Part shown: positions 54,649-64,000 of the stretch, in pieces
Layout of the letters: the number at the start of each line of letters is the position of its first letter
Numbering within the stretch: position 1 is the stretch's first letter
The notes under the pieces: generated by a model
What the model saw: only the letters and a program-made list of their open reading frames with translations
The model's database searches: none
Told to the model about the DNA's origin: nothing
Made by a program: the position numbers and the translations under genes
Source: a candidate division KSB1 bacterium
GTDB lineage: Bacteria; Zhuqueibacterota; Zhuqueibacteria; Thermofontimicrobiales; Thermofontimicrobiaceae
Direction of reading: 5' to 3'
Assembly (NCBI GenBank): GCA_034506395.1
Contig: JAPDPQ010000023.1
Location: 1 to 64,000, forward strand
Length of the DNA stretch: 64,000 nucleotides

Positions 54649-55089
54649 TTACATCCTCGGTATTGCTGTCATGGTGAAAACCATCACAAACAGCGCAACG
54701 GTCTCAATAATTCCCACAACCATCAAATAATTGCCGAATCCTTTGCCCGTCTCTGCGAGCGCGTCAGCGCCCTTAGCAGCGGCCTTGCCCTGCATTATCG
54801 CTGAAATACCGATCGCAAGACCAGCGAATGCTCCGAGAATGATCTGGTGTAAATAGCTTTCTGGTGGTAGATTGGCGCCCCGAATGGCGTTGCGCAGGAT
54901 CATCCCATAAATAGTCTGAGTAAGTGGCGCACCGGCAAAGGCAACGAGAATGAACGGCGCCGCTTTGTTCTGCATGAATGCCCTCTTCCAGGCACCGATG
55001 GCCGCCATCCCTGCGATTCCTGTTCCTAATCCAGATCCAATTGCCGATATCGCTAATGAAAGACTCATATCCCCAAATCCAGGTATCAT
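54649..55089 (-). CDS. atpK: V/A-type ATP synthase subunit K (membrane rotor ring)
   Basis: The ATG at 55089 is chosen because it follows an excellent aaaggagcaataac ribosome site; an upstream TTG in frame overlaps that site. The 146-residue product has four membrane helices from two fused hairpins and forms the ion-carrying rotor ring. The ion site is visible: Thr57-Gln58 in APLTQTIYG, Gln100 in IMQGKAAAKG, Glu129-Thr130 in GIIETVAL. This set matches the sodium ligands described for Enterococcus hirae NtpK (Thr64, Gln65, Gln110, Glu139), so sodium coupling is likely. The first hairpin lacks its own carboxylate, as in other 16-kDa-type subunits. Last gene of the operon. Confidence 0.92.
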   Translation of the reverse strand: MIPGFGDMSLSLAISAIGSGLGTGIAGMAAIGAWKRAFMQNKAAPFILVAFAGAPLTQTIYGMILRNAIRGANLPPESYLHQIILGAFAGLAIGISAIMQGKAAAKGADALAETGKGFGNYLMVVGIIETVALFVMVFTMTAIPRM

Positions 55090-55392
55090 GTTATTGCTCC
55101 TTTCCAATCCACGATTTATTTTTGTTTTTTGAGTTGAGTGATATTATATAAAGCGATGATATACCCGTTTCGATTTATAAATCAAACTAGTGAATTGTTT
55201 CCCGATTGCCGAAACGATCAAAAGCAAAACAAACCTAGTTTAGCAATAATTTCTCCTGCATCATTTGGCTATCTAAAATTTTCTGATTGTCAGAGCCTGA
55301 GACCAATTTTCACGTCCATAGGAACTTGATGCGGGACCATGGCCGACAGCCAGCGAGATTCAATTTTGCGTAGATTATGGTGAACCGCCATG

Positions 55393-57162
55393 TCATTCTT
55401 TAAACGGGCGATAGGGCTTCCCAGTCCATTGCACCCCGACATGCCCCGAAAATTCTAACATATTCAGTCGCACGCCATGCACGAGGATCGACATGCCGCA
55501 GAGGATCAGATTGATCGCGTGTCCAAGGAATAGAATGATCGCCGCGATGATGCCACTCAGGACCGAATTGATCCCTGAACCAATGGCCATTTCATTGAAA
55601 CTGGTCGCGACAATCACCGTCGCTAGCCCGACGGCGAACAATCGGATGTACGAAACGATGTCAGAAAACGAACTGATGATGCTGAGCGGCAAGTTTCCCA
55701 GGGTGATCAATATCCCTTTGATGAAATTTTTCTGGAAATTGGCGAACAGCAATATGATTGAAGCGCCGGAAATCAATAATGGCAGCGTGGCCTTTGACAG
55801 TTCCCGTCCTAAAACGATGTTATTGGCGATGAAATAAACAGCCCATAACACCAGAACCCATCCGATGTCGGCCAAAGCTGTGATTGAATTGCTCTTCTTG
55901 GCCGCGCTGAGCAAATGACCGATACTCAAATGGATCGCACCGATAGTGAACGTCAACTGCATGATCAAACTGGTGGAATTGGGGTTGAAACTGTTGATCG
56001 GTTCGATCACAAAGATTTTCAAAAAGGGCAATTGAGCAATTTTTTCCGAGCCGAACCAGGTTCCAGTTACCGCCCCCCAAATGATCGTTACGAAGCTAAC
56101 CAAATACATCAAATAAAAGAATTCCCGCGAAGTAGATTTGGTCTTGCGATCGAATAAGAACGTTGCAATCAGGAACATCAATCCGTAACCCGCATCACCG
56201 ACAATGAGGGCATAAAATACACTGAAGAACGCCAAAAACACCAGGCTGACATCTTGTTCATGATACCCTGGCAGTGTCCCCATGAATTTGAACAGTGGCT
56301 CGATAATTCGGATCCATTTTGGGTTCCGGATAATTGTTGGCACTTCGGTCGGGTCATCTGGATCGGCGATGATATAGCCCCAGCCTTCTTTCTCGGCAGT
56401 TTTTTGGATATCCCCGACAACATCGACAGGGCAGAAGCCCTGCAAATAAGCGATTCCAGCGTCTTCACCCATGCCATGTTTGACGCGGTTCAGTTCCAGT
56501 CGCTTGGTGAGATCTTGTCGATACGCCTGCAGAGCGGCTCGTGCTCCAGACAGTTGCCGCAACTGATGCTCGATTTGGTCGATGTCTTCTTGGAGCGAGG
56601 CGATCTTCGCTTTCACCCGATCGGGCTCAGCCATCGGGATCGGCTCTTCTTTTAAATCCAATTTGTCATCTGGGCTCTGGCCGAATAACGCGAGATGGAG
56701 TTGTCCATCAACTTCTTCGATGTAAAGCAATTTGTCTGCTGGTAAACGTTTCAAAAAGCTCTTATCAGTAATATAGAGGCGGATGAAAATGCCTTTTTCT
56801 TTCAATTGCTGGACTGATTGATAAGAGATCATCCCCCAGCGATGGTACCAGGCGTTAATGTCATTTAGTTCCGACAGCTCGTGCTGCAAATTTTCTTTCT
56901 GCCGATACAACGAAAGCGCCCGCTCAACGATCTCAGAAGCCTGGTCCAAGGTCATAGGCTGATCTGTCGAACCGTTAGCAGGAATTATTTGCAGCGCCCG
57001 CTCCACATTGTCCAATTTATTTTCTAGCGATTGAATATCTTCTGAGATCGGGGGTTTGACGTCCTGAATATGCAGCACTCCCAGCTTGCGCAATCGAATC
57101 AATGTTTCATCGCGGTGTTGCTGACTGGTCAGAAGCGTCACTTTTTTCATCGGGACGATCAT
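55393..57162 (-). CDS. atpI: V/A-type ATP synthase subunit I (stator membrane subunit)
   Basis: This 589-residue protein has a cytoplasmic N-terminal half with coiled coils (residues 1-300, opening IVPMKKVTLLTSQQHRDE) and a C-terminal half of about seven membrane helices. Family marks include FFSVFYALIVGDAGYGLMF, the LGNLPLSIISSFSDIVSYIRLFAVGLA segment (in parts) with the conserved arginine facing the rotor ring, and a late GHAINLILC. It forms the ion half-channels and the stalk. Its start overlaps the end of the D gene by 4 bases (ATGA), indicating coupled translation. A 300-base gap separates it from subunit K. Confidence 0.95.
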   Translation of the reverse strand: MIVPMKKVTLLTSQQHRDETLIRLRKLGVLHIQDVKPPISEDIQSLENKLDNVERALQIIPANGSTDQPMTLDQASEIVERALSLYRQKENLQHELSELNDINAWYHRWGMISYQSVQQLKEKGIFIRLYITDKSFLKRLPADKLLYIEEVDGQLHLALFGQSPDDKLDLKEEPIPMAEPDRVKAKIASLQEDIDQIEHQLRQLSGARAALQAYRQDLTKRLELNRVKHGMGEDAGIAYLQGFCPVDVVGDIQKTAEKEGWGYIIADPDDPTEVPTIIRNPKWIRIIEPLFKFMGTLPGYHEQDVSLVFLAFFSVFYALIVGDAGYGLMFLIATFLFDRKTKSTSREFFYLMYLVSFVTIIWGAVTGTWFGSEKIAQLPFLKIFVIEPINSFNPNSTSLIMQLTFTIGAIHLSIGHLLSAAKKSNSITALADIGWVLVLWAVYFIANNIVLGRELSKATLPLLISGASIILLFANFQKNFIKGILITLGNLPLSIISSFSDIVSYIRLFAVGLATVIVATSFNEMAIGSGINSVLSGIIAAIILFLGHAINLILCGMSILVHGVRLNMLEFSGHVGVQWTGKPYRPFKE

Positions 57163-57773
57163 ACGGCGCTCACCTCTCGCTTCTTTTTCTCGATTTTGGC
57201 TTTGGCAATTTTGCCACGAACCACTTCCGCGGTCATCTGATCTCCCAGGAAAATTTGGATCACCCGGATATTTTCTCTCGCTTCTGGTATCTTCACTTCT
57301 TCAAACAACTTGATCCGCTGTATGGTTATCCGCAATTCCTCCCGCAGAATTTCCTCTTGTCGCTGAGTGATTTTCAATTCTGCCTGTCGTCGGATTTGAT
57401 CTTTGACCACCGCAATCGCACGATCGATCCATAGAGGGGTTGTATAAAGATCATACTCTTTGTCCAGAAAAACAACCTCAACGAATGTGGGAATGTCGAT
57501 GCCAGCAATATTTTCGGTATCGGTGGTAACCTCCATTACCTGGAGAAACTCATGCAGATCGACGTCCTCAGCGAACACATCCACCCATTTGGTCACTTCC
57601 GCAGTGACGCGATCCAGCTCTTCGGTCAATTTTTCAAGCCGGTTTTGGATCTGCCGGATCTCGACCAGCAATTGCTGCTTCTTCAATTCCAAGGTTGGCA
57701 AATAGCGGGTGAATCGTTTGAGATTGTCCTTTTGTTTCTTGAGTTCGTTTTTCGTGTACTTGATTTTCGCCAT
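57159..57773 (-). CDS. atpD: V/A-type ATP synthase subunit D (central rotor shaft)
   Basis: This 204-residue protein is largely two long antiparallel helices, as expected for the central shaft: the N-terminal NELKKQKDNLKRFTRYLPTLELKKQQL (in parts) and a C-terminal helix rich in Arg, Lys and Glu. The family pattern KIKYTKNELK at the start and RVNALE-like RINKI region replaced here by RITIQRIKLFEEVKIPEA fit subunit D. It turns inside the A3B3 head and couples ion flow to ATP turnover. It lies 118 bases after B and overlaps I by 4 bases. Confidence 0.92.
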   Translation of the reverse strand: MAKIKYTKNELKKQKDNLKRFTRYLPTLELKKQQLLVEIRQIQNRLEKLTEELDRVTAEVTKWVDVFAEDVDLHEFLQVMEVTTDTENIAGIDIPTFVEVVFLDKEYDLYTTPLWIDRAIAVVKDQIRRQAELKITQRQEEILREELRITIQRIKLFEEVKIPEARENIRVIQIFLGDQMTAEVVRGKIAKAKIEKKKREVSAV

Positions 57774-57891
57774 AGTGATCTAATATTCAGACACCGAGCA
57801 TTAAAATTGTGATTCGAGTGAATCGTACCATCCAAATGGTCTTATTTTCGGTTCGCCCAATTTTCTAAGTATCAATCAGTCCCAAGGCAAT

Positions 57892-59199
57892 TTACTTTGC
57901 CCCATTCGGCCAAAACTCTCTGATCAATTCTGTCCGCATTCGGGTTTCTTCGGGCTTAAAACATTGGGCTAAGATCTGCCAACCGCGATCTAATGCCTCT
58001 TCGAGCGGTATATTCACAGACAGATCCATCATTTGTGAACGGAACAAGGCGCCATATTTAAGCAGCTTCTGATCCCAAGCACTCATGCGGAAACCCATGG
58101 AGCGTTTCTCTTCGGTTTCCACATATTGGGCATAAAGCTGGATCATGTTATCCATGATGGCCCGATGGTCCTTGCGGCTGTGCTTCTCGTCGTTGACATT
58201 TTGTTTCAGTCGGCTCAAGGAACCGAACGGATCGATGTAACCGTGGTGCAGGTAGAACTGACCTTCAGTGATGTAGCCGGTGTTATCGGGAATGGGATGG
58301 GTGACATCGTCGCCAGGCATCGTCGTCACGGCCAGGATCGTGATGGAACCTGCTTCCTCAAAATCCACGGCCTTCTCATATCGGGCGGCCAATTGACTGT
58401 AAAGATCCCCAGGGTAGCCACGATTAGATGGTACTTGTTCCATGGTAATAGCGATTTCTTTGAGTGCATCTGAGAAGTTGGTCATGTCGGTCAATAGCAC
58501 CAGAACATCCTTGCCTTTTAGGGCGAATTTTTCAGCCACGGCTAAAGCCAGATCGGGCACCATCAGGCTTTCCACGATGGGATCGGAAGCTGTGTTGATG
58601 AAAAAGATGGAGCGCGACAACGCCCCGCCCTCTTCGAGCGTGATTTTGAATTTCATATATTCGTCGTATTTCAAACCGATGCCGCCGAGGATGATCATAT
58701 CAACTTGAGCCTGAAGCGCCACTCTGGCCAGCAGTTCGTTATACGGCTCTCCAGAAATTGAGAAGATCGGCAATTTTTGAGAGACGACCAGCGAGTTGAA
58801 TACATCGATCATCGGGATGTTGGTTCGGATCATGCGGTTCGGGATGATCCGTTTCGCTGGATTGACTGGTGGACCAGCCACCGGAATGAGGTTTTCGGTC
58901 AAAAGCGGACCTTTATCCCGTGGATTTCCTGCGCCATCGAAAATCCGTCCCAACATATCATCGGAAAATGTTACCATCATAGGATGGCCCAAAAAGCGCA
59001 CCTCGTCATTCACTGAAATTCCCCGGCTACCAGCGAAAACCTGCAACGAAACCAAGTCCCCATCCAGCTTGATTACCTGGGCTAATGATTTTCCGCGTTG
59101 GGTGGTGATTTCCGCCAGCTCCTCATAAGCTACATCCGTCGCTCTCACTGTGATCACATTGCCGACGATATTCAGGATCTTATTATACACCTTTCTCAT
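57892..59199 (-). CDS. atpB: V/A-type ATP synthase subunit B (non-catalytic head subunit)
   Basis: The ATG at 59199 is preferred to an in-frame TTG six codons earlier; it has a gaggag sequence about 11 bases upstream. The 435-residue product matches subunit [30 protein letters not shown] (in parts), with the degenerate P-loop [40 protein letters not shown] and the arginine-bearing [14 protein letters not shown] alternates with A in the hexameric head and lacks its own catalysis. It overlaps the end of the A gene by 17 bases. Confidence 0.96.
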   Translation of the reverse strand: MRKVYNKILNIVGNVITVRATDVAYEELAEITTQRGKSLAQVIKLDGDLVSLQVFAGSRGISVNDEVRFLGHPMMVTFSDDMLGRIFDGAGNPRDKGPLLTENLIPVAGPPVNPAKRIIPNRMIRTNIPMIDVFNSLVVSQKLPIFSISGEPYNELLARVALQAQVDMIILGGIGLKYDEYMKFKITLEEGGALSRSIFFINTASDPIVESLMVPDLALAVAEKFALKGKDVLVLLTDMTNFSDALKEIAITMEQVPSNRGYPGDLYSQLAARYEKAVDFEEAGSITILAVTTMPGDDVTHPIPDNTGYITEGQFYLHHGYIDPFGSLSRLKQNVNDEKHSRKDHRAIMDNMIQLYAQYVETEEKRSMGFRMSAWDQKLLKYGALFRSQMMDLSVNIPLEEALDRGWQILAQCFKPEETRMRTELIREFWPNGAK

Positions 59200-60925
59200 T
59201 TTCCGAGTACTCCTCAATTAATTTTTTGATCTCCTCTTCCTGGGTCTTGAACTCGGGGGCTTTCATATCTATATAGTTCCAGTCGATAAATAATTGACGC
59301 AATCGATAAAATAATGCTCGAGCGGTCTCCTTCGTTTCTAGCCGAAAATCGGTATCCAACACTCGTTTGACCAATTGGAAAACGTGCTTCTGACGCTCCC
59401 GGCTCGTGGCAGCATCCACTGGATCAAACGCATTTTGCTGCAAATAAACGCTATCCAAAAATTCAGACTTCAAATAGATCTCAAAATCCTCGATCGAGGT
59501 CCCTTCTTCCCCAACGACCATCATCATCTGGTTGACTTCATTGCCCTTTCTCAGAATGGCTCGAGCTTCTTCGACCATTTTTTTACTGATAAAACTTTGA
59601 TATTTTGACCAGCTTTCTAATGGATGAATCGAGGGGAAACGCCGCGCGTTGGCACGATCGCGTGAGAGACCCAGAAACGCGCTGACCACTTTCAGGGTTG
59701 ATTGGGTGACCGGCTCTTCGAAGTTGCCGCCTGCCGGGCTGACGGTCCCGCCGATCGTGAGGCTGCCAGTCTTGCCATTATAGAGCTGAACCAGACCAGC
59801 TCGCTCGTAGAACTCGGCGATGCGGGATTCGAGATAGGCAGGGAACGCCTCTTCACCAGGAATTTCCTCGAGCCGACCAGAAAGTTCGCGCATGGCCTGA
59901 GCCCAGCGCGAAGTGGAATCGGCCAACAGCAGAACATCCAAACCCATCTGTCGGTAATATTCAGCCAGCGTCACCGCAGTATAAACCGATGCCTCGCGCG
60001 CCGCTACCGGCATGGAACTGGTGTTGCAAATGATAATGGTCCGGTCCATCAAGGTCTTGCCAGTCCGCGGGTCTTGAAGCTTTGGAAATTCCCGCAATAG
60101 TTCGACCACTTCACCAGCACGCTCACCGCAGGCAGCCACAACGATAATATCAGCTTGGGCATGACGACTCAGGATGTGCTGTAACACTGTCTTACCTGCG
60201 CCAAACGGTCCTGGAATACAAAACGTGCCACCTTTAGCAACAGGGAAAAAGGTATCGATGATTCGCGCTTGGGTCACCAGCGGCTCGGTGGGCACCAATT
60301 TCTCTCGATAAGCCTGAATGGGAATTTTGACCGGCCAACTGAACGTCATGGTGATGTCGTGACTTCGGCCATGACTATCCTTTACGCGACAGACCGTATC
60401 TGTAATTTTGTACGGGCCTGCTGGTTTGATCTCCTCAACCAGAAACTCTCCCTGGAAATTGAAAGGAATCATGATCGCGTGCTGGAAAATCCCCTCTGGC
60501 ACATGTCCCACCGCATATCCAGCGGCCACAGTATCACCAGGCTTCACCGCTGGCGTAAAGTCCCACAATTTTTCCTCATCCAGCGGCTTCAATTCCACAC
60601 CCCGAGGGAGAAAAAATCCATACTGTTTGGCAATATCGGGTAGTGGATTCTGTAAACCATCGTAAATTTGCGTCAGCAATCCCGGCCCCAACTGCACAGA
60701 GAGCAGTTTGCCACTGAATTCCACGGTGTCGCCAATCAATAGCCCTTTGGTGCTCTCGAACACCTGCAAATAAGCTACACCATCGCCGATCCGGACGATC
60801 TCGCTTTTCAGCCGCTCTTTACCTTTGATGATATAAGCTACCTCGTTCTGCATGATGTTGCCAGTCACCGCCACTTTGACCATATTACCGCTGACGCCAA
60901 TAATTTTACCTGTCGTTAAGCTCAT
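59183..60925 (-). CDS. atpA: V/A-type ATP synthase subunit A (catalytic head subunit)
   Basis: This 580-residue protein is the catalytic subunit. The Walker A loop is GPFGAGKT (residues 239-246), the typical V/A form; the catalytic glutamate follows in [10 protein letters not shown], and [15 protein letters not shown] carries the Walker B aspartate region. The non-homologous insert of V/A subunits (residues about 115-190, with [13 protein letters not shown]) is present. It makes or hydrolyses ATP in the peripheral head. The gene overlaps the DUF2764 gene by 4 bases (ATGA) and B by 17 bases. Confidence 0.97.
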   Translation of the reverse strand: MSLTTGKIIGVSGNMVKVAVTGNIMQNEVAYIIKGKERLKSEIVRIGDGVAYLQVFESTKGLLIGDTVEFSGKLLSVQLGPGLLTQIYDGLQNPLPDIAKQYGFFLPRGVELKPLDEEKLWDFTPAVKPGDTVAAGYAVGHVPEGIFQHAIMIPFNFQGEFLVEEIKPAGPYKITDTVCRVKDSHGRSHDITMTFSWPVKIPIQAYREKLVPTEPLVTQARIIDTFFPVAKGGTFCIPGPFGAGKTVLQHILSRHAQADIIVVAACGERAGEVVELLREFPKLQDPRTGKTLMDRTIIICNTSSMPVAAREASVYTAVTLAEYYRQMGLDVLLLADSTSRWAQAMRELSGRLEEIPGEEAFPAYLESRIAEFYERAGLVQLYNGKTGSLTIGGTVSPAGGNFEEPVTQSTLKVVSAFLGLSRDRANARRFPSIHPLESWSKYQSFISKKMVEEARAILRKGNEVNQMMMVVGEEGTSIEDFEIYLKSEFLDSVYLQQNAFDPVDAATSRERQKHVFQLVKRVLDTDFRLETKETARALFYRLRQLFIDWNYIDMKAPEFKTQEEEIKKLIEEYSENEKGV

Positions 60926-61419
60926 ATATTAACCTCGCACAGCTTCTGAAATTTTTCCAAGCCTCGTTCTTTATTAAAAGTGAAATAACGCCGCAAAATC
61001 TGCAGCTTCAAATAGTATATAATTAGAAAGCCGAGATCGAAGTGATGCTCTCGCTCTATTTCGTCGATAAATCGCCATCGCAGTTCCAGCAAGCGGATCT
61101 CTACTTCCAATGGGTTGCCTTCTTTGATCAACGCCACAGGAAAGCTAACTGGTTTATACTCCTGATCCCGTTTCTGCGCTTCGCGCCACAACGCAATATC
61201 GCTGCGCAACTTCTGTTCATACTGTCGGAACATGTCATATACTGGATTGAGCGGCTGGCTGGTATCCCAATCGTTTAAAGCTACACGAAGCAGCACTTGA
61301 TAATCCCGCCGGTCCATCCAGTTCTCAGCTTCTTCCAGAAACTTTTCGATCGATATCCCGGGCTCCCTGCCAAAAAACAACGTTGGCAATTCGGCGACCA
61401 AAAAATAATACTTATCCAT
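60922..61419 (-). CDS. DUF2764 protein, likely V-type ATPase stalk subunit (C-like)
   Basis: This 165-residue protein opens with YYFLVAELPTLFFG, the family signature of DUF2764, and is otherwise helical (LLELRWRFIDEIEREHHFD). DUF2764 genes sit between E and A in ATPase operons of Bacteroidota and related phyla, at the place where subunit C occurs elsewhere; a role as the rotor-head connector is inferred. Start and end are tightly packed: 1 base after the E gene and 4-base overlap with A. No separate C, F or G gene is in the operon. Confidence 0.85.
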   Translation of the reverse strand: MDKYYFLVAELPTLFFGREPGISIEKFLEEAENWMDRRDYQVLLRVALNDWDTSQPLNPVYDMFRQYEQKLRSDIALWREAQKRDQEYKPVSFPVALIKEGNPLEVEIRLLELRWRFIDEIEREHHFDLGFLIIYYLKLQILRRYFTFNKERGLEKFQKLCEVNI

Positions 61420-61420
61420 G

Positions 61421-62014
61421 CTATTGTTCCAGAATTGCTTTCAATTTGGGATTGATTAGTGATTTCAAAACCTCTGCGATGGATTCATCGGAAAAATCGT
61501 AATAGACCTGGTTATCCTTCAGTCCAATTCTGAAGCCATTGGACACATCGCTACTCACCCGGAGATAGATGGATTGTTTCAGTTCATCTTTGATCCCATC
61601 AAATAGCACTGCCTCGAGCTGAGATTTATCTTGTTCGCTGACCGCCACCTCGACTGTCCCATTTTTCGCCCAAGCTTCAATAAGTTTTAGGATCATGTCC
61701 CTCATGAAATGAGGCGTCAGTGCAGCGGCTACCTGTCGTTTGAACACCCGATCGAACAGCGCGTTGATCTTTTCTTTCAATAATAATTCAAAATTTCGCG
61801 CCGATTGTTTCAGATCGATCTCCGCTGTCTCTCGATACTGTTCCACTTGTTTTTTGCCGTCAGCCACAATTTTTTCAGCTTCCTTTTTTGCCTGTTCCAC
61901 AATGGCCGCGGCCTTTTGCTTGGCTTCCTTGATGATCTCATCCGCTTGCTGCTGCGCTTGCTCGATCCCCTCTTTTCGGATTTTCTCGATGAGGCTGTCT
62001 AATTTGACATCCAT
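61421..62014 (-). CDS. atpE: V/A-type ATP synthase subunit E (peripheral stalk)
   Basis: This 197-residue protein has the usual E shape: a long charged coiled coil (residues about 5-95, with repeats of AKKEAEKIVADGKKQVEQ) and a small globular C-terminal domain (GFRIGLKDNQVYYDFSDESIAEVLKSLINPKL in parts). It forms the outer stalk that holds the head still. It is the first gene of the operon, with a strong tgaggaggaaaatag ribosome site before the ATG at 62014. Confidence 0.92.
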   Translation of the reverse strand: MDVKLDSLIEKIRKEGIEQAQQQADEIIKEAKQKAAAIVEQAKKEAEKIVADGKKQVEQYRETAEIDLKQSARNFELLLKEKINALFDRVFKRQVAAALTPHFMRDMILKLIEAWAKNGTVEVAVSEQDKSQLEAVLFDGIKDELKQSIYLRVSSDVSNGFRIGLKDNQVYYDFSDESIAEVLKSLINPKLKAILEQ

Positions 62015-62063
62015 CTATTTTCCTCCTCATTAATCTGTTGCAAAAGTCAAACTTATAAACATT

Positions 62064-62150
62064 GTCATCGCTGCGCAGGCAGGAATCTCCGCATTAGCCA
62101 AAATGCGGGTCGATTCAAATGGGAGAAGCTTGCTTACGAAGGGATGACAT
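62064..62150. repeat. Family A dispersed repeat, degenerate copy
   Basis: The left part gtcatcgctgcgcaggcagg and the right part ttacgaagggatgaca keep the gtcat...atgac outer pairing of the family. Confidence 0.45.
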
Positions 62151-62496
62151 TTGAATTTGCTTTCACAATTTTGCACAATCAACTCATTAGCAATTTGATT
62201 GCTTTTATCCTTATCGTTTTCTGGTCGCGATGACCGGGCATTGGTGTGCTGGGGCATATCTACAAAACGCTCAACATCGCATGTTTGTTCACTATGGCAT
62301 CATTCAAAAGATGAAATGATGCTGGCTTTAATCCCATCGCTTCGATTCAATCAAAAACATCCCGGATATGTCTGGCGGATCTATCGGAATTGAAGTCATT
62401 AATATACAAAATTGTTTCAAGAATTTCAATGGTTTTATCAGGCAGGTAGAGATAATGATTCAATGAAAGCGCCAGCGAAACCAATGAGATGAGAGA

Positions 62497-62526
62497 AACA
62501 CGGATGGTCCATCGACCATCCGTGTT
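62497..62526 (-). terminator. Hairpin terminator of the aldolase gene
   Basis: A perfect 13-bp stem, aacacggatggtc (62497-62509) and gaccatccgtgtt (62514-62526), with a four-base loop. On the minus strand it is followed by tttctctcat, a modest T-rich tail, 65 bases after the aldolase stop. Confidence 0.7.
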
Positions 62527-62590
62527 CTTCGAGCCAGATGATTTCCGAATTAGATGTTCAGGATTCAGGTTCATTGGAGGTTTTGCAGGC

Positions 62591-63643
62591 TCAAGCAATG
62601 GTGATCTCTTTATCAAGATAAACATCCTGGATGACGTTCAGCAGTTTGATCCCTTCGCTCATGGGCCGTTGGAACGCCTTGCGGCCAGAGATCAGTCCCA
62701 TACCCCCAGCGCGCTTATTGATAACAGCGGTTCTCGCCGCTTCGGCGAAATCGTTTTTGCCAGAAGGCCCGCCCGAGTTGATCAAACCAACTCGTCCCAT
62801 GTAGCAATTGGCCACCTGATAACGGGTGAGATCAATGGGATGATCAGAGGTAAGTTGCTCGTACACCAATTTGTGGGTCTTGCCGAAATTGAGAGCCGTG
62901 TAGCCACCATTGGTCTCGGGAAGTTTTTGTTTCACAATATCCGCTTCAATGGTGACACCAAGATGATTGGCTTGACCAGTAAGGTCTGCTGCCACATGAT
63001 AATCTTTTTCTTTCGTCTTGAAAGCCGAGTTCCGAAGATAGCACCACAGCACCGTGACCATTCCTAACTCATGGGCATATTGGAACGCCTCGCTGATCTC
63101 CTGAATTTGACGCTTCGATTCTTCAGAACCAAAATAGATAGTTGCCCCGATCGCCACTGCACCCAAGTCGAACGCTTGTTTCACGTCCGCGAACAGAATC
63201 TGGTCGTAGCTATTGGGATAACTAATGAATTCATTATGATTGATTTTGACAATAAAAGGAATCTTATGGGCGTATTTTCTTGCTACGGCGCCCAAAACGC
63301 CCAATGTCGATGCCACAGCATTGCAGCCACCTTCTATCGCTAATTTGACGATATTTTCCGGATCAAAGTAAATTGGGTTCGGCGCAAATGAGGCCCCCGC
63401 TGAATGTTCAATCCCCTGGTCTACTGGCAGGATAGACAAATATCCAGTTTTTGCCAGACGACCCGTGTTGAAAATCAATTGCAAGTTCCTCAGCACCGCC
63501 ACCGGTCGATCGCTCTCAATAAAAACTCGGTCTACAAAATCAGGGCCTGGCAAATGCAATGATTCTTTCTTAATCCCTTTGCACTCGTAATCCAATAAAT
63601 AGCTTGCTTCTGCTCCCAAATACTCCTGAATCTTACTTCCCAT
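62591..63643 (-). CDS. fba: Class I fructose-bisphosphate aldolase (DhnA / FbaB type)
   Basis: This 350-residue protein is an archaeal-type class I aldolase that splits or forms fructose 1,6-bisphosphate in glycolysis and gluconeogenesis. Marks are [12 protein letters not shown] near residue 75, [25 protein letters not shown], the Schiff-base lysine in [10 protein letters not shown], and the phosphate-binding [12 protein letters not shown] and [15 protein letters not shown] near the end. Length fits the extended bacterial members of this family. The ATG at 63643 follows taggagtaat. It is followed by a hairpin terminator and seems monocistronic. Confidence 0.93.
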   Translation of the reverse strand: MGSKIQEYLGAEASYLLDYECKGIKKESLHLPGPDFVDRVFIESDRPVAVLRNLQLIFNTGRLAKTGYLSILPVDQGIEHSAGASFAPNPIYFDPENIVKLAIEGGCNAVASTLGVLGAVARKYAHKIPFIVKINHNEFISYPNSYDQILFADVKQAFDLGAVAIGATIYFGSEESKRQIQEISEAFQYAHELGMVTVLWCYLRNSAFKTKEKDYHVAADLTGQANHLGVTIEADIVKQKLPETNGGYTALNFGKTHKLVYEQLTSDHPIDLTRYQVANCYMGRVGLINSGGPSGKNDFAEAARTAVINKRAGGMGLISGRKAFQRPMSEGIKLLNVIQDVYLDKEITIA

Positions 63644-63799
63644 GTTTCATTACTCCTACATTTAACCATTCATAGAGAAAAAACGTGAATTGCAATAAAT
63701 ATTTGTCAGAGATATTACCGCTTCGCTAGTGCGAAACTAAAACCTTCGAATATACAAAAAAGAATATTCAATTGCCAGAAAAAAATTTTGAACTGACCA

Positions 63800-64000
63800 T
63801 CAAAATTGAGCTGGATGCGCTTCTTTTGCTGTGACTACAAACGATTCGTACAAGAACACTGGGATAGCGATGATGTAGAGCATCCAAAAAATATAAACGA
63901 TGAAGCCAGCGAGACCATAAGCATAGCTTTCGGGCATGATATAGCTAAAACCAAGCCCCAAATATTTATGCACCAAGATGGGGATTGGTCGTGCAAAGAT
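63800..64000 (-). CDS. Membrane protein, C-terminal fragment
   Basis: A frame open at the right edge codes the last 66 residues of a protein on the minus strand, ending with TGA at 63802-63800. It contains one or two hydrophobic helices (GLAGFIVYIFWMLYIIAIPVFL) and a short hydrophilic tail (TAKEAHPAQF). No family is recognised. It lies 157 bases upstream of the aldolase start on the same strand. Confidence 0.6.
   Translation of the reverse strand: MFARPIPILVHKYLGLGFSYIMPESYAYGLAGFIVYIFWMLYIIAIPVFLYESFVVTAKEAHPAQF

Larger units (their letters stand above)
62015..62590. other. Intergenic stretch before the ATPase operon
   Basis: It should hold the promoter of the ATPase operon, but no clear hexamer pair was found. 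A degenerate family A repeat lies at about 62064-62150 (gtcatcgctgcgcaggcagg ... cgaagggatgacatt), and the aldolase terminator at 62497-62526. No gene is supported. Confidence 0.55.

Noticed and set aside
1-64000. tRNA, rRNA, CRISPR arrays and insertion sequences
   Set aside because: No cloverleaf with a TTCRANYC arm, no regular repeat-spacer array and no transposase gene were found by reading both strands.

Overview
The window reads as a chromosome segment of an uncultured FCB-group bacterium of the Calditrichota / KSB1 / Ignavibacteria kind. The main clues are secreted proteins ending in FlgD-like, type IX secretion (T9SS) style C-terminal domains (a CotH protein with a QNYPNPFN motif and a two-propeller protein), a PorV-like outer-membrane protein, a class I DhnA-type fructose-bisphosphate aldolase, and a V/A-type ATPase operon of the reduced E-DUF2764-A-B-D-I-K layout. 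The exact phylum cannot be fixed from sequence reading alone. No rRNA, tRNA, CRISPR array or intact insertion sequence was seen.

Layout. 1-4.6 kb (+): end of a nitric oxide reductase, a cupin, a DUF4432 sugar-epimerase-like protein and RNase R. 4.9-9.6 kb (-): a nucleotide pyrophosphatase/phosphodiesterase-like enzyme, a decayed STAND/NB-ARC ATPase remnant and a secreted CotH-lamin-tail protein. 9.8-13.3 kb (+): a possible 59-aa ORF coupled to a DUF1611 (DgcN-like) protein, an enolase-superfamily epimerase (DgcA-like) and an ATP-grasp protein. 14.0-19.5 kb (+): a sigma-54 activator with a degenerate receiver, two paralogous outer-membrane barrels and a WD40-CsgG protein. 20.1-29.1 kb (+): TIM-barrel epimerase, flippase-like membrane protein, dihydrofolate reductase, HicBA-type pair, GH38 alpha-mannosidase and S45 acylase.

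29.3-35.1 kb: a 969-aa membrane-linked metallophosphoesterase and a 430-aa unknown protein (-), with a divergently transcribed stand-alone caspase-like protease (+). 35.3-45.0 kb (-): a complete tripartite RND efflux set (adaptor, pump, TolC-like channel), an MFS exporter, 3-methyladenine glycosylase I and an alpha/beta hydrolase. 45.5-53.9 kb (-): a three-gene set coding for a secreted 14-blade propeller protein, a PorV-like/transglutaminase/TPR fusion and a CHASE2-CHAT caspase-like membrane protein. 54.4-63.6 kb (-): the V-type ATPase operon with a clear terminator, then the aldolase. The right edge cuts a membrane protein gene.

The best candidates for undescribed biology are the propeller / PorV-transglutaminase-TPR / CHASE2-CHAT set (45.5-53.9 kb) and the barrel-barrel-WD40/CsgG set (16.3-19.5 kb). 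Many longer intergenic stretches carry degenerate hairpin-forming dispersed repeats rather than genes.
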